A DNA stretch of 64,000 bases from PALSA-278 sp963760285 (GTDB taxonomy: Bacteria > Acidobacteriota > Terriglobia > Acidiferrales > UBA7541), in NCBI GenBank assembly GCA_963760285.1, contig CAVXCI010000001.1, positions 806,001 to 870,000 on the forward strand, given 5' to 3'. Below the pieces are notes generated by a model. It searched no databases, was not told where the DNA came from, and worked only from the letters and a program-made list of their open reading frames with translations. Position numbers and translations under genes: made by a program. Positions 1 through 7,877 of this stretch are shown in pieces (the stretch's first letter is position 1; every line of letters begins with the position of its first letter).

Positions 1-375
1 GTGCTTCTGGAAATGAGCGGCAATCCCGCCGCCATCCGCCAGGGTTTTCAGATGCTCCGCCAGGGCGGACGGGCTTCGCTGCTGGGAATTCCTTCCCGCG
101 CGGTGGAGTTTGATCTCGTCAACGACGTGATTTTCAAGGGCGCCACGGTGCACGGCATCTACGGCCGCAAAATGTTTGAGACCTGGGTGCAGATGGACGA
201 ATTGCTGCGCGCCGGCAAGTTGAATCTGGAGCCGCTCTTCCGCGAGCGCTTGCCGTTGGACAAGTTCGAGGAAGCATTCGCCATGCTCGGTCAGGCCAGG
301 CCAGCAAAATTCTGTTTTATCCTGGCGGGGGTCCGCGCTAGGCCACCGGCGCGATCTGTTGCGGCTGTCCGCTAA
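1..375 (+). CDS. tdh: L-threonine 3-dehydrogenase, C-terminal part
   Basis: This is the C-terminal third of a zinc-dependent, MDR-type L-threonine 3-dehydrogenase, which oxidises threonine to 2-amino-3-ketobutyrate using NAD. The visible stretch includes EMSGNP, GGRASLLGIP, IFKG and the diagnostic GIYGRKMFETW segment, all in the order of the E. coli Tdh C terminus. The 5' part lies before the window. The next gene is kbl, the second enzyme of the same pathway, as expected for a tdh-kbl pair. The last 25 residues of the open frame are atypical. In the neighbouring frame, after about base 302, the translation becomes SKILFYPGGGPR with a stop at 341, which looks more like a Tdh end, so a one-base error near 295-302 is likely. 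Confidence 0.85.
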   Translation: MLLEMSGNPAAIRQGFQMLRQGGRASLLGIPSRAVEFDLVNDVIFKGATVHGIYGRKMFETWVQMDELLRAGKLNLEPLFRERLPLDKFEEAFAMLGQARPAKFCFILAGVRARPPARSVAAVR

Positions 376-1645
376 GTGGCTCATATCCCGCGCAGAGCCT
401 ATAATAAAATCACTGCAAAATATCTATGGTGGAGGAAGATAGACCACAGCAACACGCGACCCAATTGCAATTACTTGCACGACGCCATGGAGGAACTCAA
501 AGCCCAGCATCTCCATTTCAATTTTCGCATTCTCGAAGGCGAACAGAAACCCGTCGCCATGGTGGACGGCAAGGAAGTAATCAATCTCAGCTCCAATAAT
601 TACCTGGGCCTTACCACGAATAAAACGCTGCGCCGCGCGGCCATCGAAGCCACGCGAAAATTCGGCGTGGGCTCCGGAGCCGTGCGCACCATGGCCGGCA
701 CCATGAAAATGCACATGGATCTGGAGGAGCAGATTGCGCGTTTCAAGGGCACCGAAGCCTGCGTCGTTTTTCAGTCCGGCTTCACCGCCAACGCCGGCAC
801 GGTTTCCGCCATCCTCGGCAAGGAAGACCTGATCATTTCCGACGAACTCAATCACGCCTCCATCATTGACGGTGCGCGCCTATCGAAAGCCACCATCAAA
901 GTTTTCCGACCACAAAGACATGGACGATTGCGAGCGCATCCTCAAGGAGACGGAAAACTGGCCGGGCAAAAAGCTGCTCATCACCGACGGCGTTTTTTCC
1001 ATGGACGGCGATATTGCCCCGCTGCCGCAACTCTGCGACCTGGCGGAAAAATACAATTGCATCATGATGGTGGACGACGCCCACTCCAGCGGCGTGCTGG
1101 GCCGCAACGGCCGCGGCACCGTGGACCATCTCGGCTGCCACGGGCGCGTTGACATTCAGGTGGGCACGTTGAGCAAAGCGATCGGCTCGCTGGGCGGATA
1201 CGTCTGCGGCTCGCGCGACCTGATTGACTTCCTGTATCATCGCGGGCGGCCGTTCCTGTTTTCCACGTCGCATCCGCCATCCGTCGGTGGCCACCTGCCA
1301 GGCGGCATTCACTCTGCTCGATTCCGCGAAGGCGAGAAACTGATTCGCAGATTGTGGAACAACACAAAATTTTTCAAGCGCGGACTTGAAAAAACTGGGG
1401 TTCGCCACCGGCGCAAGCCAGACGCCCATCACGCCCATCATGGTGGGCGACGCCGCGAAATGCTCGAATTTTCCCGGAGATTTTTGACGAAGGCGTTTTC
1501 GGCGTGGCCATCGGCTTTCCCACCGTGCCCAGGGCAAAGCGCGTATCCGCACAATCGTCACCGCCACGCATAAACGAGCCGATTGGCCAAGGCGCTGGAA
1601 ATTCTCGGCAGCGTGGGCAGGGAAATGGAGATTGTTGAGAAATAG
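376..1645 (+). CDS. kbl: glycine C-acetyltransferase (2-amino-3-ketobutyrate CoA ligase), frameshifted
   Basis: PLP-dependent alpha-oxoamine synthase that cleaves 2-amino-3-ketobutyrate with CoA into glycine and acetyl-CoA. Frame 1 gives INLSSNNYLGL, GSGAVRTMAGT, ISDELNHASIIDG and stops matching near base 900. A second frame then carries LITDGVFSMDGDIAPL, VDDAHSSGVLG and GTLSKAIGSLGGY, where the Lys would bind PLP. The family-like C terminus (around PITPIMVGDA, GFPTVPRAKARIRTI) needs further shifts near 1290-1310, 1395 and 1480-1500 and ends with TAG at 1643-1645. The ATG at 487 is a possible start, but homology seems to begin slightly upstream (NYLHDAMEEL), so the true start is uncertain. 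Several independent single-base shifts in one conserved gene suggest sequence error, though true decay cannot be excluded. Confidence 0.85.
400..405 (+). promoter_or_regulatory. possible -10 element upstream of kbl
   Basis: A perfect TATAAT lies between the likely end of tdh and the conserved start of kbl. No good -35 hexamer is visible 16-18 bases upstream, so this is only a candidate secondary promoter. Confidence 0.25.
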
Positions 1646-1699
1646 AGGACGCTGCCCGCCATTGAAGGCCGGATGCCAGCCGCGTCCCTTCCGATCTCT

Positions 1700-3455
1700 T
1701 CACAACACAGCGGATGATCGGCGGCGGCTGAATCGCAACCGCCGATATTGGCTCGAGGTCGAATTATCAAATCGTTGCCGCGGCCCCGCGGCGGAAAGTA
1801 CGGAAAAGCCCCACGAAATCGCGCCCAAGCCCCACACAATCACAACCAACATGACCCAGCCGCCAACGTGTGGGATCGCGGACAGCGCGTGAATGATCAG
1901 CAGGCCCACCGCCAGGCTTCCCAGCGACCGCCAAATCCCGCCGGCCTTCCCATCAGCATTCCGCCGATGATTTCCCCGACAAAAACCTGCGCGGCATACA
2001 GAGCTGACGAAGTACGCCAGCAGCGCAATAATGCCAAGCGGAATACCGACCAGCGTGACGCATGCAATGATGGCTATGATTGGTACGCCGAACAGCACCA
2101 ACAGGCCGATGAGGGCAGCGGTGCTGCGTCCTGCGCGCGTGATGCGGTCGAACATAACCGGCATCAACGCCAGCAGAACCAGTCCGAATATGAAAGCCGC
2201 GCCCCAATGGAGAATCCGGTGAATATAAAACTTCCCCGTCCGGAACGCGCCTTCTTCGTGCCGCCGGGAGAAATCAATCGGGCTGGCCAGCTTCGCTCCC
2301 GCTGCAATTTCCGGCTCAAACTGCCCCTTGAATTGGAACTCGCCGCCAACGCTGGCCTGCGGTCCGATATTGAGGCGGCTGCCATACAGCTTGGCTGCTC
2401 CCAGGATCGTGCCGTTAATCTCCGTGATCTTTTCCTCCCACGATGATATTTCGCCCGATGGCGCCATCCAGCGAGATATTGCCGGCCCACACTATCGCGC
2501 TCCAGCCGATTTTCCCGCCTGGGTCCAGCTGAAAGTTTTCGCATGCCGCCGTGACGTTATGCGCCACCGATCCGGAAATGGAAATGAACTGGCCGTAGCC
2601 GCGGACGCTTCCGTCCACCTGCCCGCTGATTCGCAGGTTGCGCGCGAAAACAATCACGTCGCCTTCCACATGTCCGGTGATGTCCAAATCCTGGGCCGTG
2701 GCAATCACGTCGCCTTCCACTGTGCCGTCGACGTGGGCGAAATTGGCGGACACAATCAGGTCGCCGTGGTGCGTCTGGTTCGCTGGCAGCCTGTAGTTTT
2801 CCACGTGCCCCACGCCCAACTGCACCGATGGCACTGTTCCGGAATGCGCGCCGTCTATCGAAACGGTCACGCTGTTTTGCGATTCCGGTGACGCCTGATT
2901 CCGGCTCTGCGCGCCCGCCGCGCTGGCTGATAGAAGAAACATCAGTGCAACCGCCCAGCCGCTAAAGACCATCCCCGCCGTCGTCCATCGGCGCCAGTTC
3001 TTTCGCGAGAATCCCACCACCACGGCAATCAGCGTGGCCACGGCCACAAATTCCACCAGATTTCTCATCGAATCCCATCCTTTCCAGAAAGCTCCATGGA
3101 AAACCAGCATTGTCAGCAGATTGCTGCTGTTCAGCCCCGCATCGCTCAATTGCTGCTGCCAGGGTGCGATCATTCCGTTCCACAACGTATAGAAGCCGGC
3201 GGTGGCCAGGCCGAACGCCGCTATCCAACCCCACGGCGTTCGCAATCGCGCCGGGGGCTCCAACACGCGGGCCGGCACGGACTCCACCTCCTCCGTCAGC
3301 GCGGCATGCAGCCATCCGCCTTCCTCTTCCAGCACCCGCAGAAGCGCGCGGCAACCCGCGCATTCGCCCGCGTGGCTCCGCAGTTCCCGCGCGCGGTCCG
3401 CCTCCAGTTGCCCGTCCAGATAAAGCATGCAGACCATTTCATCAAAATGGTTCAT
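1700..3455 (-). CDS. anti-sigma-like zinc-finger membrane protein with polymer-forming repeat domain, frameshifted
   Basis: The N terminus has a zf-HC2-like anti-sigma motif: H-x3-C-x2-C in SHAGECAGC. About 70 residues later come membrane segments (IAAFGLATAGFYTLW, LVEFVAVATLIAVVVGF, AGMVFSGWAVALMFLL). The periplasmic or cytoplasmic part holds polymer-forming (bactofilin-like) beta-helix repeats such as VDGTVEGDVIA, ITGHVEGDVIV and ISGQVDGSV. The frame breaks near 2438 in a run of A's and continues in the next frame as GTILGAAKLYGSRLNIG, followed by three more hydrophobic helices (HWGAAFIFGLVLLAL; LIGLLVLFGVPIIAII; LLIIHALSAIPHVGGW). A second pair of shifts near 2000-2030 is likely. The start codon overlaps the stop of the ECF sigma gene (ATGA), so the two are co-translated and this is probably the cognate regulator. 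The exact C terminus is uncertain. Confidence 0.7.
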
Positions 3456-4069
3456 GGCTTGCCTCCCACGCTGGCGCGCAGGGCAGGCCCCGCGCTGGTT
3501 GCCAGCAGCATGTCGCGAAGCTGATGGCGCGCGCGCAGCAGCAGTACGCCCACAAATGCGCGCCGCACTCCCAGCGTGTCCGCGATCTCGTCGTAACTCA
3601 TTTCCGAAAAATAACGCAGCGCCAGCGCCATGCGCGCCCGCGCCGGCAATTTATCCAACGCCGACCGCACCTGCTGGCTGGTGCGCTCCTCCATCAGCCG
3701 TTCCAATTGACTGGGGTCGGGATGCTCCAACGGCAGATCATCCAGCTCTCCTGTTTCCAGGTCCTGCCTCACGCGCCGCCGGCGCAACAGGTCCCAGCAA
3801 TGGTTCGCGGCCACCTTATACAGCCATGCGCTGAACGGCCGGGTGGCGTCATATTGACCCAGCTTTTCGCGCACCTTGATGAAAACTTCAGCCGTGGCGT
3901 CCTCCGCGTCTTCCCGCGTGGGCATCGTGCGGCGGCAGAACCGGAAAATGGCCGGAGCGTATTGCCGGTATAGCTGGCCCCACGCTTCCGCGTCGCCCTC
4001 GCGGGCAGCCGACAAAACCTCCGCCGCCTGGGTTTCGCTCATGCCGTCCGATGCCTTGCGTTGCTCCAT
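3452..4069 (-). CDS. ECF-type RNA polymerase sigma factor
   Basis: An extracytoplasmic-function sigma-70 factor of about 205 residues. Region 2 is seen in AWGQLYRQYAPAIFRFCRR, EDAEDATAEVFIKV and RPFSAWLYKVAANHCWDLLR. Region 4 is seen in LDKLPARARMALALRY, MSYDEIADTLGV and VLLLRARHQLR. The ATG at 4069 (or the next one at 4042) gives the usual ECF length; the open frame upstream of it has no family resemblance. Its stop overlaps the start of the zinc-finger membrane protein in an ATGA arrangement, the usual sigma/anti-sigma gene order. The target regulon is not visible. The large TonB-dependent receptor lies immediately upstream on the same strand, but a hairpin separates them. Confidence 0.88.
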   Translation of the reverse strand: MEQRKASDGMSETQAAEVLSAAREGDAEAWGQLYRQYAPAIFRFCRRTMPTREDAEDATAEVFIKVREKLGQYDATRPFSAWLYKVAANHCWDLLRRRRVRQDLETGELDDLPLEHPDPSQLERLMEERTSQQVRSALDKLPARARMALALRYFSEMSYDEIADTLGVRRAFVGVLLLRARHQLRDMLLATSAGPALRASVGGKP

Positions 4070-4187
4070 GGATAAATACGCTGGAAAGCCGGCGAAAATT
4101 TCACCCTTCGCAGTGGGAACTCCTGCGCGGCGGTGGTGCCGCGCCGCGCCACAAGCCTGAGGTGCGTGGAAAAGCCCATAAATCACA

Positions 4188-4219
4188 GGGGCGGCCACCC
4201 CTTCTCGGCTGGCCGCCCC
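4188..4219 (-). terminator. possible terminator downstream of the TonB-dependent receptor
   Basis: A perfect 10-bp inverted repeat (GGGGCGGCCA and TGGCCGCCCC) with a 12-base loop lies 27 bases beyond the receptor stop codon. On the minus strand the 3' flank is only moderately T-rich, so termination is plausible but not certain. Confidence 0.45.
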
Positions 4220-4245
4220 CATGAAATTTCGATTGTGGCCGGGGC

Positions 4246-7200
4246 TTAGAAGGAGAACTTGGCCGCCAGCTGAATGCCGCGCGGTCCTCCGCCGCCGAGA
4301 AACGGGTTGCCCACTCCCACGTCGCCTGTCGCCGTGATCGCATACGCGCCCGCGCCCACCTCCTGGCCATGTCCGTTTAGCATCAGCCCGTTTGGCGCAT
4401 TCGGTCCCGCATTCGGCGACGCACTGGCGATGAAATTGGGCAGAAACGGATTGGCAAAGTTCGGATGGTTCAGGAGGTTGAAGAATTCGGCGCGCAGTTG
4501 CATGGTTACGCGCTCAGTGATTGCTGTGTTCTTGTAAAGCGCCATGTCCCACTGCCGGAAGTTCGGCCCGCGCAAGGAATCCCGGCCTTCATCGCCGAAA
4601 TGCCGCGTGCCGGGAACGCAATCCTGATCAGTCCCCGTTGGAACCGTGACGTTCACCGTGCAGGGAATAGCAAACGAGCTAAGCTGCAGGAAATTGTTGG
4701 GATCGCTCTGGTTGTAAACGATTGGCCCGACCACATCGGGCCGGTCGAAGCCTTCGCCACTGCCGCTGTAGTCGCCCGAGGGATTAAAGTTGTAATTGAG
4801 TTGGAACGGCTGGCCGCTCTGCAAGGTGGCTGTGCTGTCAATCCCCCATCCGTTCTTCAACTTCTTATAGCTGCCCGCGAAATTCGGCAGTTGATAACCA
4901 AAGATCCAGGTGAACCGCTGCGGTACGTCGAAATTCGACGGTCCATATTCCAGGTTGGTGTTGTAGCTGTTGTTGGGCTGCGCGGCATTGGGCTCGAAGT
5001 CGTCACCGTCGCTGGCGTTGTCAAAGGATCGCGACCACACGTAGTTCACAATTGAGGTAATGCCGTGCCAGTTGCTGGTCCGCAGGCTGGCCTGCAATGA
5101 ATTGTAATTGGAATTCGCCGTTGACTCCTCTTGCATGATGTAAAACGCGTCATAGGGATTGTTGCCGAAGGGGCGCGGCACGCTGTAGTCGTTAATACAG
5201 TTGCAGCCAAGATCCGCCGTCGTAATCGCGTTCTGAGTCGGCTGGTTCAAATCCAGGAACCGGAAAAGCTTATGCCCTTCCGAACCGACATAACTCAATT
5301 GCAGAACCGTCTTGCTCGAAAGTTGCTGCTCGATATTTACGTTGTAGTTCTCGTAATACGGCGTGCGTGTGTTGTGGTCGAACGAAAAAATATCGCATTC
5401 CACGCTGGCGCAGCTCGGCGTTCCATAGACCGGCGAACCCGCAACAATGGTTCCGTTCGCCGCTGCGGGAATGATTTGATATGCCGCCGGACCGGTGGGA
5501 TTATAGGCCGGCCCCGGATCAAAATACGGCGGGTAGGGCAGGTGGCCGAGGAACATGTCCTGCGAAAAAGCGTCATAGAAAATGCCGAATCCGCTGCGCA
5601 CCACCGTCTTGCCCGAACCGAATACATCCCACGCCACGCTCACCCGCGGTCCAAAATTGTTGTAGTCCGGATTGTAGATGTTTGAGTAGCCACCGGGGCC
5701 CACGGGAACGAGAAGTCCGGTCGCAGTATCGAAGTCCGAGAACAGGCCCTGTTTTTCATTCACCACTCCGAAGTAATCCCAGCGCAGCCCGTAGTTCAAC
5801 GTGAGCCGCGGAGTGAAGTGGAAACTGTCCTGGAAGTAGAGACCGTAGTTGTTCTGGTACGTGTTCCGGGTGGAGTTGCCGGTGTATTGGAAAGAGTCTC
5901 CGAAACCCGTGTCCGGTGTGCCTGAAAGAAAGCTGTCGGCGCAGGCAGACAGGCAGTCAAACGTCAGTTTGCCCTGGAAGTACTTGTCGAAATATTGGGC
6001 AATACTGGTGCGCCGGAATTCAAACCCGAACTTCACATCGTGCTTACCCAGTTTCCAGGAGTAGTCGTCGATGAGTTGGTTGTTCTCGTCCACGCGATGA
6101 CGAGGATCCGAGGAGTTGGCCCCCAGCTGCGCGAAGCTTCCCACGTGTATGCCCGGCAAACCCGCATCGGCCAAACCTGTGTCCAAACCGATCGCGCTGG
6201 CGAGGCCCTGATCCTGCGCGAAGAAACCCTCGGCGAAGCGGTTCCAGCCGTACCGCAACTCATTCACTTTCGTGGGAGAAAAGATATGGAGATAAGACAA
6301 CGATACCAGTTGCACCCGCGTCGGCGTCACCGTGTTAAAACCCGGAAGCTGCCCGCCGGTGGCCGTCAGGGCCAGCGGGAATGCCTGCGTGCTGTTCCCA
6401 AAATAGTAGCGACCCGTAAGGGAGTTGCTCTGATCGAAGGTGTGGTCAATCTTCGCAATCAGGCTGTCCACGTTGTTATACGATGGCGAAATCACGGAGG
6501 CATCCGGTCCGTTCGGGCAGCCCGTGTCGGTAGGCGTGGAACCGGCGATATTTGGAGCCGGCCACGGGTTTCGCGCCAGCAGTGCCGCGATTACCGGGTT
6601 CGACGATGTCATGCCTGCCGCTGGCACGCAGGCCAGCGTCACCACGCCCACGCCCTCCCGCTGGCCTTCATAGTCGGCAAAGAAAAAAGTTTTATCCGTG
6701 ATGATCGGCCCGCCCAGCGAGGCGCCAAATTGATTATTCCGGAACCCTGCCTGCGGTTGGCCTACGGTGTTGAAAAAGTTGCGCGCATCCAAAACGTTGT
6801 TCCGCAGGTAATCAAAGACGTCTCCGTGCAGCGCGTTCGTCCCGCTCTTGGTGACGATGTTAATCACCGCGCCGGCGTTGCGGCCATACTCCGGCTCGAA
6901 ATTGGACAGCACGCGCAATTCGGAAACCGCGTCAATCGGCAGAATCGTCGCCGGTGTCCCGAACACGCCCGCTTCGTTGATGGCCGGGTCATTGCGATAA
7001 CCATCGTTCATGTCCGTGCCGTCCAGCAGGAAATTGTTGGCGCGGCCGCGCGCTCCGTTCATCGAAAATACGCCAAAGGAACCGGGCGAATCCGTAATCT
7101 GGTCCGGCGATCCGGTTACGCCCGGCGTCAGGTAAATCAGCTTGGTGTAGTCGCGGCCGTTGATCGGCAGGTCCTTCACCGTGTTTTGCGTCAGCGTCCC

Positions 7201-7629
7201 GCCCAGCACGTTGGAGGTGGTATCCATTTGAGAAAGCGATTCGCCTGAAACCGTCACCGACGTACTTACCGCACCGGGCTTCAGCGCCGCGTCCACTCGC
7301 ACTTGCGCCGCCACGTCCACTTTCACGTTGCTGGTGACGTATGTGTCGAAGCCATCCCTGGAAATGTTCACGGAATATGTGCCGATGGGCAGTTCGGGGA
7401 CATTGTAGCTGCCGTCATCCGATGTCACCGTGTTGCGTGTGATTCCCGTGTCAATATTGCGGATGGCCACCTGCGCGCCAGCGATCGCTGCGCCGCTGCT
7501 GTCCGTTACGTTGCCGAGAATCGAGCCGCGGAATGTCTGCGCGCTACCCGCTCCCGCCCACAATCCCAGCGAAAGCATCACCGCTATTACGAGGGCTGCA
7601 CCGCTCCACCGACGAAATGCTCGCATCAT
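4246..7629 (-). CDS. Oar-like TonB-dependent outer-membrane receptor with N-terminal carboxypeptidase-regulatory-like domain
   Basis: A protein of about 1127 residues. It starts with MMRAFRRWSGAAL and a hydrophobic signal peptide ending GAGSAQ. Next is a CarboxypepD_reg-like beta-sandwich (GSILGNVTDSSGAAIAGAQV, SYNVPELPIGTYSV), then a plug domain (PINGRDYTKLIYLTPGV, MNGARGRANNFLLDGTDMND, VINIVTKSGTNALHGDVFDYLRN). A long beta-barrel follows, ending in the outer-membrane type C terminus AKFSF. This architecture is typical of Acidobacteriota, where such proteins occur in many copies and are thought to import large or complex substrates, often carbohydrates; the substrate here is unknown. GGAGG lies 7 bases before the ATG at 7629 and decides that start over the upstream in-frame codon at 7695. 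The frame is intact throughout, in contrast to the frameshifted blocks elsewhere. Confidence 0.93.
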   Translation of the reverse strand: MMRAFRRWSGAALVIAVMLSLGLWAGAGSAQTFRGSILGNVTDSSGAAIAGAQVAIRNIDTGITRNTVTSDDGSYNVPELPIGTYSVNISRDGFDTYVTSNVKVDVAAQVRVDAALKPGAVSTSVTVSGESLSQMDTTSNVLGGTLTQNTVKDLPINGRDYTKLIYLTPGVTGSPDQITDSPGSFGVFSMNGARGRANNFLLDGTDMNDGYRNDPAINEAGVFGTPATILPIDAVSELRVLSNFEPEYGRNAGAVINIVTKSGTNALHGDVFDYLRNNVLDARNFFNTVGQPQAGFRNNQFGASLGGPIITDKTFFFADYEGQREGVGVVTLACVPAAGMTSSNPVIAALLARNPWPAPNIAGSTPTDTGCPNGPDASVISPSYNNVDSLIAKIDHTFDQSNSLTGRYYFGNSTQAFPLALTATGGQLPGFNTVTPTRVQLVSLSYLHIFSPTKVNELRYGWNRFAEGFFAQDQGLASAIGLDTGLADAGLPGIHVGSFAQLGANSSDPRHRVDENNQLIDDYSWKLGKHDVKFGFEFRRTSIAQYFDKYFQGKLTFDCLSACADSFLSGTPDTGFGDSFQYTGNSTRNTYQNNYGLYFQDSFHFTPRLTLNYGLRWDYFGVVNEKQGLFSDFDTATGLLVPVGPGGYSNIYNPDYNNFGPRVSVAWDVFGSGKTVVRSGFGIFYDAFSQDMFLGHLPYPPYFDPGPAYNPTGPAAYQIIPAAANGTIVAGSPVYGTPSCASVECDIFSFDHNTRTPYYENYNVNIEQQLSSKTVLQLSYVGSEGHKLFRFLDLNQPTQNAITTADLGCNCINDYSVPRPFGNNPYDAFYIMQEESTANSNYNSLQASLRTSNWHGITSIVNYVWSRSFDNASDGDDFEPNAAQPNNSYNTNLEYGPSNFDVPQRFTWIFGYQLPNFAGSYKKLKNGWGIDSTATLQSGQPFQLNYNFNPSGDYSGSGEGFDRPDVVGPIVYNQSDPNNFLQLSSFAIPCTVNVTVPTGTDQDCVPGTRHFGDEGRDSLRGPNFRQWDMALYKNTAITERVTMQLRAEFFNLLNHPNFANPFLPNFIASASPNAGPNAPNGLMLNGHGQEVGAGAYAITATGDVGVGNPFLGGGGPRGIQLAAKFSF

Positions 7630-7842
7630 GCTTTCCTCCCTCTCGATTTTCCGAAGCAGTTTTTGATTCGCGCCGCAAATATCGGCAACCGCCAACTAAA
7701 GCGCCTTTCTCACTCTCCTCATTGTCCCCACAATGGCGATACCATACTGGCACCGCCGGAACCAGTCAAGAGGTGTTCGCCGCTGCCGTGCAACTAAGCA
7801 TCAATGTCCCGTTGTGGTCCATCCTGCCCTGCGCCGCTCTGC

Positions 7843-7848
7843 TATAAT
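7843..7848 (+). promoter_or_regulatory. -10 element of polA
   Basis: TATAAT sits 29 bases before the polA ATG. No convincing -35 hexamer is seen at 16-18 bases spacing, so the promoter is a partial match only. Confidence 0.4.
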
Positions 7849-7877
7849 TTCGTGCTTCTGTTCGAGCCAAATCTCTG

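Noticed and set aside
5995..7248. 417-codon plus-strand frame opposite the TonB-dependent receptor
   Set aside because: The receptor frame has signal peptide, plug and barrel motifs; the opposite frame has none and no ribosome site.
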